Assembly: GCA_021713295.1 (NCBI GenBank)
Contig: JAKJJU010000001.1
Coordinates: 1 to 64,000, forward strand
Direction: 5' to 3'
Origin: Thiotrichales bacterium 19S3-11
GTDB lineage: Bacteria > Pseudomonadota > Gammaproteobacteria > Francisellales > Francisellaceae
DNA length: 64,000 nucleotides
Position numbers and translations under genes: made by a program. Of the stretch, positions 1-9,285 are shown piece by piece (positions within the stretch are counted from its first letter, which is position 1; each line of letters opens with the position of its first letter). The notes under the pieces were generated by a model, which saw nothing but the letters and a program-made list of their open reading frames with translations, was not told the DNA's origin and made no database searches.

Positions 1-71
1 TTTTGTCTATCTATTCGGTGGTCTGGAACTTCATTGAAAAAATCTAAAAATCCTAAGTTGTCTTTGTCCAT
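1..71 (-). CDS. ISAs1-family transposase, N-terminal fragment (partial at window edge)
   Basis: An ATG at 71 on the minus strand opens a frame that stays open to base 1 (23 codons). It contains FLDFFNEVPDHRIDR, which resembles the conserved N-terminal motif of ISAs1/H-repeat type transposases (pattern L-x-x-F-x-x-x-x-D-x-R-x-x-R, DDE_Tnp_1-associated domain). The catalytic DDE region lies outside the window, so intactness cannot be judged. The gene is transcribed away from the neighbouring LysR gene, and the element's outer end lies about 85 bases before that gene's preferred start. Confidence 0.6.
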   Translation of the reverse strand, partial: MDKDNLGFLDFFNEVPDHRIDRQ

Positions 72-145
72 ATCAAAAGCCGTTTATTTATTGATATGTC
101 ACAAAAAAATTGATTTGTCACCTAGTTCTTAGTGAGGTGACCCTG
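1..145 (-). mobile_element. End of an ISAs1-family-like insertion sequence, truncated by the window edge
   Basis: The minus strand reads from a putative outer tip at 145 (CAGGGTCACC, a CAGGG-type tip) into a transposase start at 71. Between them lie two near-identical direct repeats, TTGATATGTCAC at 91-102 and TTGATTTGTCAC at 110-121 (plus strand), and a further GGTGACC at 137-143. Spaced GTGAC copies of this kind look like subterminal transposase-binding sites. The family assignment rests on the transposase N-terminus; the tip and any target duplication (sequence from 146) are inferred because the other end is outside the window. Confidence 0.6.
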
Positions 146-230
146 TATAAAAATATAGCATATCTTGTTTTTCACTCGGCTTTAGATTATCCTGAAAGTG
201 GGTGTTGGAACAAATAAAAATGACAAATTC

Positions 231-1142
231 ATGCGCAGAAAAATTAATCTAGAGTTTATTGAACTACTTAATATCATTGATAAACAAGGCAGTTATGCAT
301 CAGCTGCAGAGACACTTTCTAAGGCACCTTCTGCTATTACTTATGCCATTCAAAAGCTTGAAAGTGATTTAGATATTCAACTTTTTCAAAAAAAAGGCTC
401 TAAGGTAGAAATGACACCTGCAGCACATGTTTTATTAGAAGAAGGTCGAGATATTCTTGAGTCAACTGATATACTACAACAACAAGTTATTGAGACAAAA
501 TCAGGCTGGGAGTCTGAAATTTCCATTGCTGTGCATACGATGCTCGGCATTAAGTATTGCCTCCCTGTAGTCAAACAGTTATATGAGCTTCAACCGAATA
601 TTAATGTAACGCTAAGAGAAGAAGCATTAGAAGGCCTATGGGATAATACCATTAATGGCAAATCAGACCTCACCATTGGTGCTGAAGCAACACCAGGGTA
701 TGCAATTAAAGGGTTTGATATAATCCAGTTAGGCCATGTTCATATCCATTTAGTAGCCGCTACAAGTCATCCATTAGCTCAAATAGATAGAACTTTAACC
801 ACTGATGATATAAAACCTTATCGATTTGTTACAACCAGCAATACGGGCATTCGCAGCAGACCTGATTTAACTTTATCTAAAAGGCCACCGCTACAAGTAC
901 CAACTATGAAAGACAAATTACACGCCATCGTGAGTGGCCTTGGCATTGGTTATCTATCTGATATAGCTATTGATCCCTACATATCAACAGGTGATATTGT
1001 TATTTTACCTTATGCCAAAGATAGCTCACCATTTTGTAGCATGCTCTATTTAATATCTAAATCAAGCAACCAAGGCAAAGCCAAAAACTGGTTACTAGAG
1101 AAATTTAGACAGAAGTGGGGTTCAGTTGCGACAATTAAATAA
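231..1142 (+). CDS. LysR-family transcriptional regulator
   Basis: A 303-residue protein with an N-terminal winged helix-turn-helix of LysR type: AAETLSKAPSAITYAIQKLE is the helix-turn-helix core, followed by the usual LFQKKGSKVEMTPAA wing. The rest matches a periplasmic-binding-protein-like effector domain in length. The ATG at 231 gives a typical LysR N-terminus; a GTG at 198 in the same frame would add 11 residues, and neither start has a strong ribosome binding site. The gene ends 9 bases before the convergent Hsp70-like gene. Its target is unknown: the usual divergent partner position is occupied by the insertion sequence, which may have separated it from its original promoter or target gene. 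Confidence 0.9.
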   Translation: MRRKINLEFIELLNIIDKQGSYASAAETLSKAPSAITYAIQKLESDLDIQLFQKKGSKVEMTPAAHVLLEEGRDILESTDILQQQVIETKSGWESEISIAVHTMLGIKYCLPVVKQLYELQPNINVTLREEALEGLWDNTINGKSDLTIGAEATPGYAIKGFDIIQLGHVHIHLVAATSHPLAQIDRTLTTDDIKPYRFVTTSNTGIRSRPDLTLSKRPPLQVPTMKDKLHAIVSGLGIGYLSDIAIDPYISTGDIVILPYAKDSSPFCSMLYLISKSSNQGKAKNWLLEKFRQKWGSVATIK

Positions 1143-1151
1143 ATAACCTGG

Positions 1152-2984
1152 TTAAACCTGCTCCGTTTTATCATGACGCATATTAAACTCAATTTTCCAG
1201 CTATCATCTGAGTGTTGTGCATTAGCATTTAATACAAGTGTACCCACTTCGGTTTGAGATGCTGATAAATAAACCGGCACAACATCACCTTTTTGATATT
1301 TCTCTGATTGTAGATTAATTTCAAGCTGATGTAATTCCTCTAACTCTTGATTAGTGACATCATCTAAAATTTCACCAACTTTATCTTCCCTACGAACATT
1401 AGAGCCAAAAAATCTAAAGTTAACCGGCTCGCCAACAACTAAGCCAAAACTCTGCTCAGACAAAGAAAGACTTGCGCCAGATTCCATTCCAAATGGTGCG
1501 ACACACAGTGCTTCTATTGGTGGCTCAAACCCTGGAATTGCCGGCATTGATGACTCTAAACCAATATAATAAGACTGTGCATTACCTCCTCGAATACGAA
1601 TCGCATTACCCTGCTGAACTTGACCAAACACTGAAGCTCCCTTAGCTACACTTAAATCATAATCTGCCCCTGATAACTCAACTGCTGGTTGACAGTTAGC
1701 TTGCATCAACCACCGATTTAACACACTTAAAACACGTTGACGCAACACCGATGATTTAAACACACCACCATTAAATAGCACCTTGTTAGGCTTAATAAAA
1801 TCTTGCTGCTCACTCCCTTCAATCGCATTTTTTTGTTTTGTTAAAAAATAAGCCAAGTGTCTTGTAATTGCCGCATCTTGTGCATAATTAAGACTTAAGC
1901 GACTAACACCTGCCCTTAAGCGGTTAAGTGGCTTATCATCAATTTCAACATTCGGGAAAAAGCCATCTAAAATAGTTTTAGAAACGTCACTTTGAGTAAT
2001 TTTTTCTTTCACTGAACGCCCGATTAATTTAGAAGATCTTCCTGGTATAACAACAGTTGCCTGCTCTAGTGAAGGATCTGATAATAAACTTTCTTTTGCT
2101 GAGCGTGCGCTATAGGTTAACGACTGTATTTGCCACGGCTCAAGTTTTTTACCACTTTTAGTAAATCTCTCGTTAATCATATAAGCCAATAACCAATCCA
2201 TATTATCACCACCAACAAGGATATGTTCACCAACTGCAATTCGCTTTAGGCTTAAATCACCTTCATGTTCTTCAACGGCAATTAGCGTAAAATCGCTTGT
2301 ACCACCACCTACATCAACAACTAATATAACATCCCCTACTTTTACCTGATCACGCCAATTTTCACCTGCTTGATCAAGCCAACTATAAAATGCAGCTTGA
2401 GGTTCTTCTAATAACGTTAAATTATTTAAATCACTTAAGCGTGCAGCTTCTGCTACTAACTCCCTTGCTGCTGGATCAAAAGAGGCAGGAATGGTTAAGG
2501 TGACTTTTTGTTGGAATAACGGCGCATCAGAGAAAGCCCAATCCCAAGCATTTCTGATATGTTCTAAATAATAAATCACTGCTTGCAATGGTGAGAATTT
2601 CTCAATATCTTCTGCGGCATTAACCGGTAGAATACCACTTCTTTTATCAATATGTTCTTGACACAGCCAACTCTTAGCACTTGATACAACTCGATTCGGC
2701 GTCTTAGAAGCATGCTCTTTTGCATAAGTTCCAACAACAACATTACCCTCTTGATCCCATGGCAAAGCTATTTCCTGAGGTCTGACAGTTGCTGCGTTTG
2801 GCATGTATATAAAAGAAGGCAATAACTTATGCTTATCTATTGTCCCTGGTTCTGTCACTTGCAATAAAGGGAAAGAGACAACTTTTTGTGCTTTATCACT
2901 ATCACTATGATTAATTTCACTATAGGTCACAGCACAATGTGTTGTACCTAAATCAATACCAATAATATATTTAGGATTACTCAT
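1152..2984 (-). CDS. Hsp70-family (DnaK-like) protein with atypical C-terminal domain
   Basis: A 610-residue actin-fold ATPase of the Hsp70 superfamily. The phosphate-1 loop GIDLGTTHCAV is at residues 9-19, EEPQAA at 193-198, phosphate-2 VVDVGGGTSDFTL at 222-234, and a third nucleotide-binding stretch VLFNGGVF lies near 405-412. The C-terminal 150 residues do not look like the DnaK substrate-binding domain and lid, so this is one of the DnaK-related proteins encoded beside DUF2760, not the general chaperone. Start and stop codons overlap by 4 bases with the upstream DUF2760 gene, indicating translational coupling. Substrates are unknown; a cytoplasmic chaperone-like role is inferred. Confidence 0.88.
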   Translation of the reverse strand: MSNPKYIIGIDLGTTHCAVTYSEINHSDSDKAQKVVSFPLLQVTEPGTIDKHKLLPSFIYMPNAATVRPQEIALPWDQEGNVVVGTYAKEHASKTPNRVVSSAKSWLCQEHIDKRSGILPVNAAEDIEKFSPLQAVIYYLEHIRNAWDWAFSDAPLFQQKVTLTIPASFDPAARELVAEAARLSDLNNLTLLEEPQAAFYSWLDQAGENWRDQVKVGDVILVVDVGGGTSDFTLIAVEEHEGDLSLKRIAVGEHILVGGDNMDWLLAYMINERFTKSGKKLEPWQIQSLTYSARSAKESLLSDPSLEQATVVIPGRSSKLIGRSVKEKITQSDVSKTILDGFFPNVEIDDKPLNRLRAGVSRLSLNYAQDAAITRHLAYFLTKQKNAIEGSEQQDFIKPNKVLFNGGVFKSSVLRQRVLSVLNRWLMQANCQPAVELSGADYDLSVAKGASVFGQVQQGNAIRIRGGNAQSYYIGLESSMPAIPGFEPPIEALCVAPFGMESGASLSLSEQSFGLVVGEPVNFRFFGSNVRREDKVGEILDDVTNQELEELHQLEINLQSEKYQKGDVVPVYLSASQTEVGTLVLNANAQHSDDSWKIEFNMRHDKTEQV

Positions 2985-3541
2985 AGCTCAACCTCCGCCG
3001 GATTAACAATTGAAAGTTTAGCCTTATCTGTTACTTTAGGTAACTTTAACTGACTAACTTGCCAACCCTTATGAACTAAAATACCTTGATAAGGAGGCTC
3101 CCCTTGAATATTACCAATAATATGTATCGCCTGCGTATCAAAACCTTTATCGACTGTAATGGTTGACTCTTCCTTCTCATCTCTAATTGCTGTCAGTTGA
3201 ACATACTCTGATAAGACTTTTTTACATCCTTGATGCACGATTCTTGCACCAGCGCCAACTTCTTCATCTGTATAGTTAACAATATCTTCATGTAAAAAAT
3301 CGACTAAACGACCGTGTTTTTGTAGTAAATGCAGTAACTGTAACGCAGCCGTTTGCTCATAGTTAGCCTCCGTTAATGATTGAGCTTTTGCTTGATCTTG
3401 CTCAATTTTTTCATGCTCAGCTATCAATGACTTATCAATTGCTGGCTTGTCAGTCGAACGATCCGTGCTGTTATCTTTAATCCTAACTTCTCCAAGAAAT
3501 AGCGCCTTAATTCGCATACCCCATGATAGCTTTATCTTCAT
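2981..3541 (-). CDS. DUF2760 domain protein, partner of the Hsp70-like gene
   Basis: A 186-residue soluble protein. The N-terminus (MKIKLSWGMRIKALFLG) and the C-terminal two thirds (LLQKHGRLVDFLHEDI, GYTDE-like NYTDEEVGAGARIVH, VLVHKGW-type ending) fit the DUF2760 family, which is typically encoded immediately before an Hsp70-like gene, as here. Residues about 20-65 are charged, low-complexity and probably a linker or coiled coil. The gene overlaps the Hsp70-like gene by 4 bases. The function of DUF2760 is unknown; conserved pairing suggests a co-chaperone or client-targeting role, which is inference. Confidence 0.8.
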   Translation of the reverse strand: MKIKLSWGMRIKALFLGEVRIKDNSTDRSTDKPAIDKSLIAEHEKIEQDQAKAQSLTEANYEQTAALQLLHLLQKHGRLVDFLHEDIVNYTDEEVGAGARIVHQGCKKVLSEYVQLTAIRDEKEESTITVDKGFDTQAIHIIGNIQGEPPYQGILVHKGWQVSQLKLPKVTDKAKLSIVNPAEVEL

Positions 3542-3694
3542 TGTTATTTTCCTTAACTATATACGCTTTAAATGACACTAATTTTAGCAGCTTGACCAAA
3601 TTTATAAAGCTATCTTCGCATAAGAAATAACTTAATTTTAACTGCAAATTATGCTAAAATCTCGTAAATCCATCTTATGGAGTTATATTCAACG

Positions 3695-4789
3695 ATGAGC
3701 GCTACCTACCAAATCGATCAAAGTTATCAATGGAATTATGAAAATGGACCGGTTTTTGAAGGTGAAATCCCAAAACGATCAGTCACTAAGGCAATCAATC
3801 TATGGGATTATCAAATTAATTCACCCCTTGGCATTCCAGCGGGCCCATTATTAAATGCAAATTTTGTTGCTTTATATGCTAGATTAGGTTTTGACTTACC
3901 TGTTTATAAAACTGTCCGCACGATAGAAAGAGAGTCACACCCTAAACCAAATTGTCTCTATTTAAACCCGCAATCAACGCTATCAGAGACTGACATTTTA
4001 ACTGAAACCACTGCAACGAATACCATGCCTAATAATGTAGCAGATATTTCAATTACAAATTCCTTTGGCATACCAAGTAAGTCCATTGAGATTTGGCAAG
4101 CAGATATCGAACTTGCCAATTACTCAATTGATAAAAATCAACTGCTGATTGTCAGCTGTGCTGGAACACCTGGCTTGAAAGAAAGAAATATTGTAGAAGA
4201 TTATGCACGTTGTGCAAGGTTAGCAACTGAAGCAGGAGCTAAAGCCATTGAACTTAATCTCTCCTGTCCAAATGTTGTATCAAAAGAAGGCAGCATCTAT
4301 CAAGATGCGCTATTATCTTCTGCTATAACACGCGCTGTCAAACAAGAAATTGGTTCAACGCCTTTAATGATTAAAATTGGTTACTTCAAAGAGCAAGCAC
4401 ACTTAGCCACTATACTTAAAGCGAATGCCCCTTTTATTGATGGTGTTGCAGCCATTAACACAATACCAATGATTGTTAAAAACGAAAACAATCAACCAGC
4501 ATTACCAGGTGAAGGCAGATTAACTAGCGGCATCTGTGGCAATCTTATTCATGATTTAGCCGTTACTATGGTTAAAAAGATTGCTTATGAAAAAAGCACT
4601 AATCGCTATGATTTTATAATTTGTGGCTGCGGCGGTGTTATGAAAGCTGATCAGTTTAACCATTTTCTAGAAGCAGGTGCAGATATTACAATGAGTGCAA
4701 CTGGTGCTATGTGGAACCCTTATCTTGCCCATCAATGGCATCTAGCACATGCTAAACATAATAACCCACTACCATCCTATGCTAGCTAG
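3695..4789 (+). CDS. Dihydroorotate dehydrogenase-like flavoprotein (class 1 type)
   Basis: A 364-residue TIM-barrel flavoprotein of the dihydroorotate dehydrogenase superfamily. IPAGPLLNAN near residues 47-56 is an FMN-binding loop, and LNLSCPN near 187-193 carries the cysteine (Cys191) that acts as catalytic base in class 1 enzymes; class 2 (membrane, quinone-linked) enzymes have serine there. ICGCGGVMKADQ with ADITMSATGAM near the C-terminus is the phosphate-binding end of the barrel. The ATG at 3695 follows a GGAG and is preferred over the ATG at 3677, which has no ribosome binding site. No pyrK-like partner adjoins it, and its substrate (dihydroorotate or a related pyrimidine) is not proven. 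The 3' end overlaps the convergent MFS gene by 8 bases. Confidence 0.78.
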   Translation: MSATYQIDQSYQWNYENGPVFEGEIPKRSVTKAINLWDYQINSPLGIPAGPLLNANFVALYARLGFDLPVYKTVRTIERESHPKPNCLYLNPQSTLSETDILTETTATNTMPNNVADISITNSFGIPSKSIEIWQADIELANYSIDKNQLLIVSCAGTPGLKERNIVEDYARCARLATEAGAKAIELNLSCPNVVSKEGSIYQDALLSSAITRAVKQEIGSTPLMIKIGYFKEQAHLATILKANAPFIDGVAAINTIPMIVKNENNQPALPGEGRLTSGICGNLIHDLAVTMVKKIAYEKSTNRYDFIICGCGGVMKADQFNHFLEAGADITMSATGAMWNPYLAHQWHLAHAKHNNPLPSYAS

Positions 4790-6041
4790 TTGATTCATCA
4801 ATTAATTTATTCCTCAATAGTAGGACATAAATCGTCATTAAAATCACCATTATAGCCGGCATCAATACTGCATTTGCTAATCTATAATGCGCCAAATAGC
4901 CATTTAAAAGCCCGACTAATGACCAAGATAACATGGCAACAACATAAATAAACCCAGCGACATTTCCCTGAATATCATGAGTTGCTGCATTGGACATAAG
5001 TGCGCTAACAATAGAAAAAATCATCACATCTCCTAAGAGCGTCGGCAATAAAGAAATCCAATATAAACTCTCACTAACAATGTTTGGCTCAAACCACAAG
5101 ATAGCCCAACTTGTAACAACACCAAATAACATCATAATGCAAGCTATCAATAACATCGCTTTTTGAGAACAGAAGCGATAGAGAATTGGAATAATAACAC
5201 CGCTAATTACGATTAAACAAACACCAACTAAACTAACAAACAAACCAATACCACTAGCTGATAATTTAAAATGCACCCTACCGATAACTGGCGCAAATAA
5301 ATAATAGCCACCCCATGCAGCCTGATCTAATATTAGAAGAATAACTAACCAGCGTAACTTTGAATTACCTAAAATCCGTTTACCATTGTTATAGCATAGC
5401 ATCAACTGATTTGTATAAATTTTCTTCTGTGGCAAGTAAGTATCTTTAAAATAGAAATAAATAAAAACACCTAAGCATAAACCACCTAAAAATATAATTA
5501 AAAATGGCCATAAAAAATAGATGCCTATTAGATTAGTTTCAGCAATGTGACTACTTAATAATGGCCCAAACATAAAACCAATCCCAATAAAAAACTGAAT
5601 TAAGCTGACATAGAGTACTTTATTATGCTTTTGTGAAATATCATTGATTGAAGCCATGCAAACAACTTTTGTTGCGCTGACTAAATTATAAAGAATATAA
5701 CCAAGCAATAATAGCCAAAAATTTTTTAAAACAATAGCAATGACTGCTAATAATGCCAATACCCATATACCACCTACACAAACAAATAAGCTACGTTTTC
5801 TACCAATTAGATCAGAAATACTACCAATGATTGGATTAGAAAACATTGCCGCAAATTGCGTAAGGCTTGCAAAAATACCATAAAGCCATAATTTATCAGC
5901 TTCTGTATCACTTGAAAAAAAGGGCGTTACCTGTGAGAAAAAAATTAAGGTTGCCAACGGCACTAACATACCTGAAATAAATTCAGATAATGTCAGTATA
6001 CTATAACTCTGTAAATACTCTCTTGGTAATTTTAACTTCAT
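4782..6041 (-). CDS. MFS transporter
   Basis: A 419-residue inner-membrane protein with about 12 hydrophobic segments and the major facilitator motif A between helices 2 and 3 (GSISDLIGRKRSLF, near residues 73-86). The overall pattern resembles the TetA-like drug:H+ antiporter group, but no substrate can be read from the sequence. It overlaps the end of the dihydroorotate dehydrogenase-like gene (convergent) by 8 bases and lies downstream of the exported chorismate mutase. It is clearly different in sequence from the second MFS gene at 9286-10533, so the two are not a recent duplication. Confidence 0.85.
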   Translation of the reverse strand: MKLKLPREYLQSYSILTLSEFISGMLVPLATLIFFSQVTPFFSSDTEADKLWLYGIFASLTQFAAMFSNPIIGSISDLIGRKRSLFVCVGGIWVLALLAVIAIVLKNFWLLLLGYILYNLVSATKVVCMASINDISQKHNKVLYVSLIQFFIGIGFMFGPLLSSHIAETNLIGIYFLWPFLIIFLGGLCLGVFIYFYFKDTYLPQKKIYTNQLMLCYNNGKRILGNSKLRWLVILLILDQAAWGGYYLFAPVIGRVHFKLSASGIGLFVSLVGVCLIVISGVIIPILYRFCSQKAMLLIACIMMLFGVVTSWAILWFEPNIVSESLYWISLLPTLLGDVMIFSIVSALMSNAATHDIQGNVAGFIYVVAMLSWSLVGLLNGYLAHYRLANAVLMPAIMVILMTIYVLLLRNKLIDESTS

Positions 6042-6123
6042 TAGCTCTGTTATGGTTTTATCCTAATTTATCAGATATCCTACAGCCAAGCTAACAAATG
6101 TCAATTTTCTAATTCCATTAAGC

Positions 6124-6702
6124 TTAGTGATCTAACTTAATACCTTTAACTGATTGTAACAGCATATCACCATAAGATGGGCTAACTGGAATACCTTTGA
6201 TAACAGAAAATTGCTGATTAAATGCTTCTTGTATTTGATGATTTGAACAATGTTTGAAACTGGTTACTGCAGCTTGTAGCGCAGGGAAAAGCCGGCCATC
6301 TAACTTTACTAGCTCACTACGTAATGTGCTTAATGATTGAATTGTTGACTTTGTTGGTGCTTGTTTTGGATGATTACGCCAATAATTAATCCAATAACTT
6401 TCAATTTGTTTAGAAACATCAATTTGCATCTGACTAAATAGCATAAAGCTACCAGCATTTAAGCCATGAGCTTGTGCATATGCTTGTGCGCCATTTAATA
6501 CTTTTACTTCTTGGGCTGCTGCATAAACTTTACCATCGGTCACATACTTGTTAGCGGCAACACCTTTAATTAATTCCGTACGTTTCGCCATAAGTTCAAA
6601 TGCTGTATTGATTTTCTCAATATTACAGTTATCATCTGCATAAGTTGCAGTTGCCGCTACCAATGAAACAACTGAAGCTGCAATTAATGTTTTCTTTTTC
6701 AT
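6124..6702 (-). CDS. Exported (periplasmic) chorismate mutase, gamma-class AroQ type
   Basis: A 192-residue protein with a clear signal peptide (MKKKTLIAAS..., predicted cleavage after TYA at about residue 22). The mature part is all-helical and fits the monofunctional secreted chorismate mutases: INTAFELMAKRTELIKGVAANK (shown here in parts: Arg41 and Lys46 in helix 1, then a K-x6-Q-E segment near 58-70 and AQMQ-like SQMQIDVSKQIE near 93-104). Two cysteines (26 and 155) could form a disulphide. The reaction is chorismate to prephenate. The ATG at 6702 follows a strong GGGGGA ribosome binding site 8 bases away; an upstream ATG at 6735 would destroy the signal peptide. Such exported enzymes occur in several pathogens and symbionts, with an uncertain physiological role. 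Confidence 0.82.
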   Translation of the reverse strand: MKKKTLIAASVVSLVAATATYADDNCNIEKINTAFELMAKRTELIKGVAANKYVTDGKVYAAAQEVKVLNGAQAYAQAHGLNAGSFMLFSQMQIDVSKQIESYWINYWRNHPKQAPTKSTIQSLSTLRSELVKLDGRLFPALQAAVTSFKHCSNHQIQEAFNQQFSVIKGIPVSPSYGDMLLQSVKGIKLDH

Positions 6703-6835
6703 TTTCTTAGTCCCCCAATGTGTTGTGTTAATCATTAACTGTGTTTTGTCTGATTATAATCGATAGCTTAATACAAAACAATTATGAATTATATAAACCA
6801 AGCTTCAGATTTATTTAACTATGGCATCAATACAA

Positions 6836-8242
6836 TTAGCGACGACTTTTCATTTTACGTACTTTTCTTCCTTGCTTTTCCAACTTACTGACTACTTTTT
6901 TATTTGGTTGATCTTTAAATGGATTTTCTGTTGATTTTAACTCCAACATAATTGGAGTTCCTCTTAATTGGAAAGCATCTCTAAAGTAATTGATTAAATA
7001 GCGCTGATAACTTGCAGATAACTTATCAACTAAATTACCATGAATAACAATCCGTGGTGGGTTATGCCCACCCATATGTGCATACTTTGGTTTTATACGA
7101 TAACGTCCAACTAATGGCGGCTGATGTTCTGTCGTTGCTAATTTCAAAATTTCTGTCAGCTGTGTTGTTGCTATATCTTTATAAGCACTAATATAGGCCT
7201 GCTCAATTGACTCAAATAAATGACCAACATTACTACCATGTAGGGCAGATATAAAATGAATATCCGCATAATCACTAACGAAATCCAAACGCCGTTTAAT
7301 CGCTTCTCTTACTTTTAGGCGCTGCCTATCACTTAAACCATCCCACTTATTAACTGCGATAACAATAGCTCTGCCTAAATGAATCGCAAAACCAATCATA
7401 TGTAAATCTTGATCGGTTAAACCTTCTTGAGCATCAGCAACAATTACAGCAACATGAGCATCTTTAATTGCTTCAAGCGTTTTTACAACTGAAAATTTCT
7501 CTAAGGTTTGTTTAACCTTCCCCTTACGCCTTAAACCTGCTGTATCAATAACAGTAAAGTCTTTTTCATAACGCGAAAATGGAATATAGATACTATCTCT
7601 TGTGGTTCCAGGCATATCATAGACGACAACACGCTCTTCACCTAAAATACGATTCGTCAACGTTGATTTACCAACATTTGGTCTACCAATTAGAGCAAAA
7701 CGGATCCCTTTTGTCTTTTCACTAAGTTGGCTTTCATAATCAATCGGTTGTTCTGGAAAATAAGGTGCAAGCGTATCTTCAACAAGCTGTGTCACACCGC
7801 GCCTATGGCTTGCCGCAATAGTTTTAATATCAAAGCCTAACGTATAAAAATCTGTTAGAGAAGATTCAATATCAAGACCATCAATTTTATTAACAACTAA
7901 ATGCGTTTCTTTATTTTTTGTTCTAAGCATTTCAGCAATTGCTTGATCACCGGCAGTTAACCCAGACCTTGCATCAACTAAAAAATAAACAATATCAGAT
8001 TCTTCAATTGCTAATAATGCCTGCTCCGCCATCGGTGTATCAATACCAACTTCTTCACCAGCTAAACCACCTGTATCAATTACAATGTATTCATGACCTT
8101 GATAGTTTGCTTGGCCATACTGCCTATCTCGCGTCACACCCGGCATATCATAAACTAACGCATCTTTCGTTTTAGTTAATGCATTAAACAGCGTTGATTT
8201 ACCAACATTGGGTCTACCAACTAATGAGACTACTTTACTCAT
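6836..8242 (-). CDS. der: Ribosome-assembly GTPase Der (EngA)
   Basis: A 468-residue tandem GTPase needed for 50S subunit maturation. The first G1 loop GRPNVGKST is at residues 9-17 with DTGG and NKID following; the second GRPNVGKST lies near residue 186 with DTAG and NKWD. The C-terminal 110 residues form the KH-like RNA-binding domain, ending in the usual basic tail (KKVVSKLEKQGRKVRKMK). Length matches the family. It lies in a minus-strand series after the DUF2608 gene (59-base gap) rather than beside hisS or bamB as in enterics. Confidence 0.97.
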   Translation of the reverse strand: MSKVVSLVGRPNVGKSTLFNALTKTKDALVYDMPGVTRDRQYGQANYQGHEYIVIDTGGLAGEEVGIDTPMAEQALLAIEESDIVYFLVDARSGLTAGDQAIAEMLRTKNKETHLVVNKIDGLDIESSLTDFYTLGFDIKTIAASHRRGVTQLVEDTLAPYFPEQPIDYESQLSEKTKGIRFALIGRPNVGKSTLTNRILGEERVVVYDMPGTTRDSIYIPFSRYEKDFTVIDTAGLRRKGKVKQTLEKFSVVKTLEAIKDAHVAVIVADAQEGLTDQDLHMIGFAIHLGRAIVIAVNKWDGLSDRQRLKVREAIKRRLDFVSDYADIHFISALHGSNVGHLFESIEQAYISAYKDIATTQLTEILKLATTEHQPPLVGRYRIKPKYAHMGGHNPPRIVIHGNLVDKLSASYQRYLINYFRDAFQLRGTPIMLELKSTENPFKDQPNKKVVSKLEKQGRKVRKMKSRR

Positions 8243-8301
8243 TATCTTTTCTCTTAAATAATTTAATTTTTAAAAATAAAACTTTACTAAGTCTATCACA
8301 A

Positions 8302-9207
8302 CTAGCTTAATTTCAATACTTCATTAAGTGTTTGAGTAAGCTTTTGCCATTGCAATGTAACTTTTTGTTTATCAGATGCTTGAAATGCTTTAACTGCGCC
8401 ATCCTCACCACTATAGCGAATAGCAATAACAGCCAAATCTCCCTGTTTGATTATCTGGTCAAATTGGTCAATATTATTTTGACTATCATCAATAAAAACA
8501 ACTGCCTTTATCTGATCTTTTGAGTGAGCTAATAAAGTTTTTAACAAAATGCCTTTATTCTGACCGGCACCAAATAATACACCTTCTTCAAAAACAACTT
8601 TCCTAGGTGATTTCGTTGATAGCATGCTTAAATCCTTTTGATTAAGTCCATCTGCATGCAAATGATCAATAGAATAAGGATAATAAGGGGAATTTGCCAC
8701 ATTCACATTAAAGTAGTGGTCAAAATTAAGTTGATTATCATTTAATGCCTTTAGTGTCACATGATCAAAATCATGACCTCTTGAGGTTAATACTACCATT
8801 GGATACCCTTGATCATGCAAGGATTTAACGATCGATGGGATCACTTTCTCAGTTAAATGCATATGAGATAATTCAAATAGCAAACCTTGCGCTGCTAATA
8901 AACCTTGAAAGGATTTAGCTACTAATGCATTTGAATTTGGCTTAGACGTTAATAAATGAACTTGCCAGCTAAACCATTGATCACTGCCTAAGTTCTGATT
9001 CATTGCCAGTAAGGTATTGTCAATATCATAAACAATTAGCACATGTGATTTGCCATAATGTTCGGCAAGTTTCGTTGCTTGTGTTTGAACACTTGAAAAA
9101 TGCTTACTGGTTAGCACTGTTACATTAGAATTTGCGTAAGTAATCGATGCAACGATACACAATAACAAACTAACTGCACATCGATTTAGAAACAAAAATA
9201 ATCGCAT
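8302..9207 (-). CDS. Exported DUF2608 protein, HAD-superfamily fold
   Basis: A 301-residue protein with an N-terminal signal peptide (hydrophobic residues 10-25, cleavage likely after TYA). The HAD signatures are visible: motif I YDIDNTLLA with Asp61 and Asp63, motif II VVLTSRG near 137, and motif IV VVFIDDSQNNI near 236. These residues are those needed for Mg-dependent phosphoryl transfer, so a periplasmic phosphatase is likely. The pattern fits DUF2608, a family best known in Legionella and other intracellular bacteria. The substrate is unknown. It sits between der and an MFS transporter with short gaps. Confidence 0.75.
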   Translation of the reverse strand: MRLFLFLNRCAVSLLLCIVASITYANSNVTVLTSKHFSSVQTQATKLAEHYGKSHVLIVYDIDNTLLAMNQNLGSDQWFSWQVHLLTSKPNSNALVAKSFQGLLAAQGLLFELSHMHLTEKVIPSIVKSLHDQGYPMVVLTSRGHDFDHVTLKALNDNQLNFDHYFNVNVANSPYYPYSIDHLHADGLNQKDLSMLSTKSPRKVVFEEGVLFGAGQNKGILLKTLLAHSKDQIKAVVFIDDSQNNIDQFDQIIKQGDLAVIAIRYSGEDGAVKAFQASDKQKVTLQWQKLTQTLNEVLKLS

Positions 9208-9285
9208 TTAAACACCTTTAACTAGAGAGTCGTTATCTGTTGCATCGCTAGTATAACAACTAAGTTTAAAATCACAAAGTTATTC

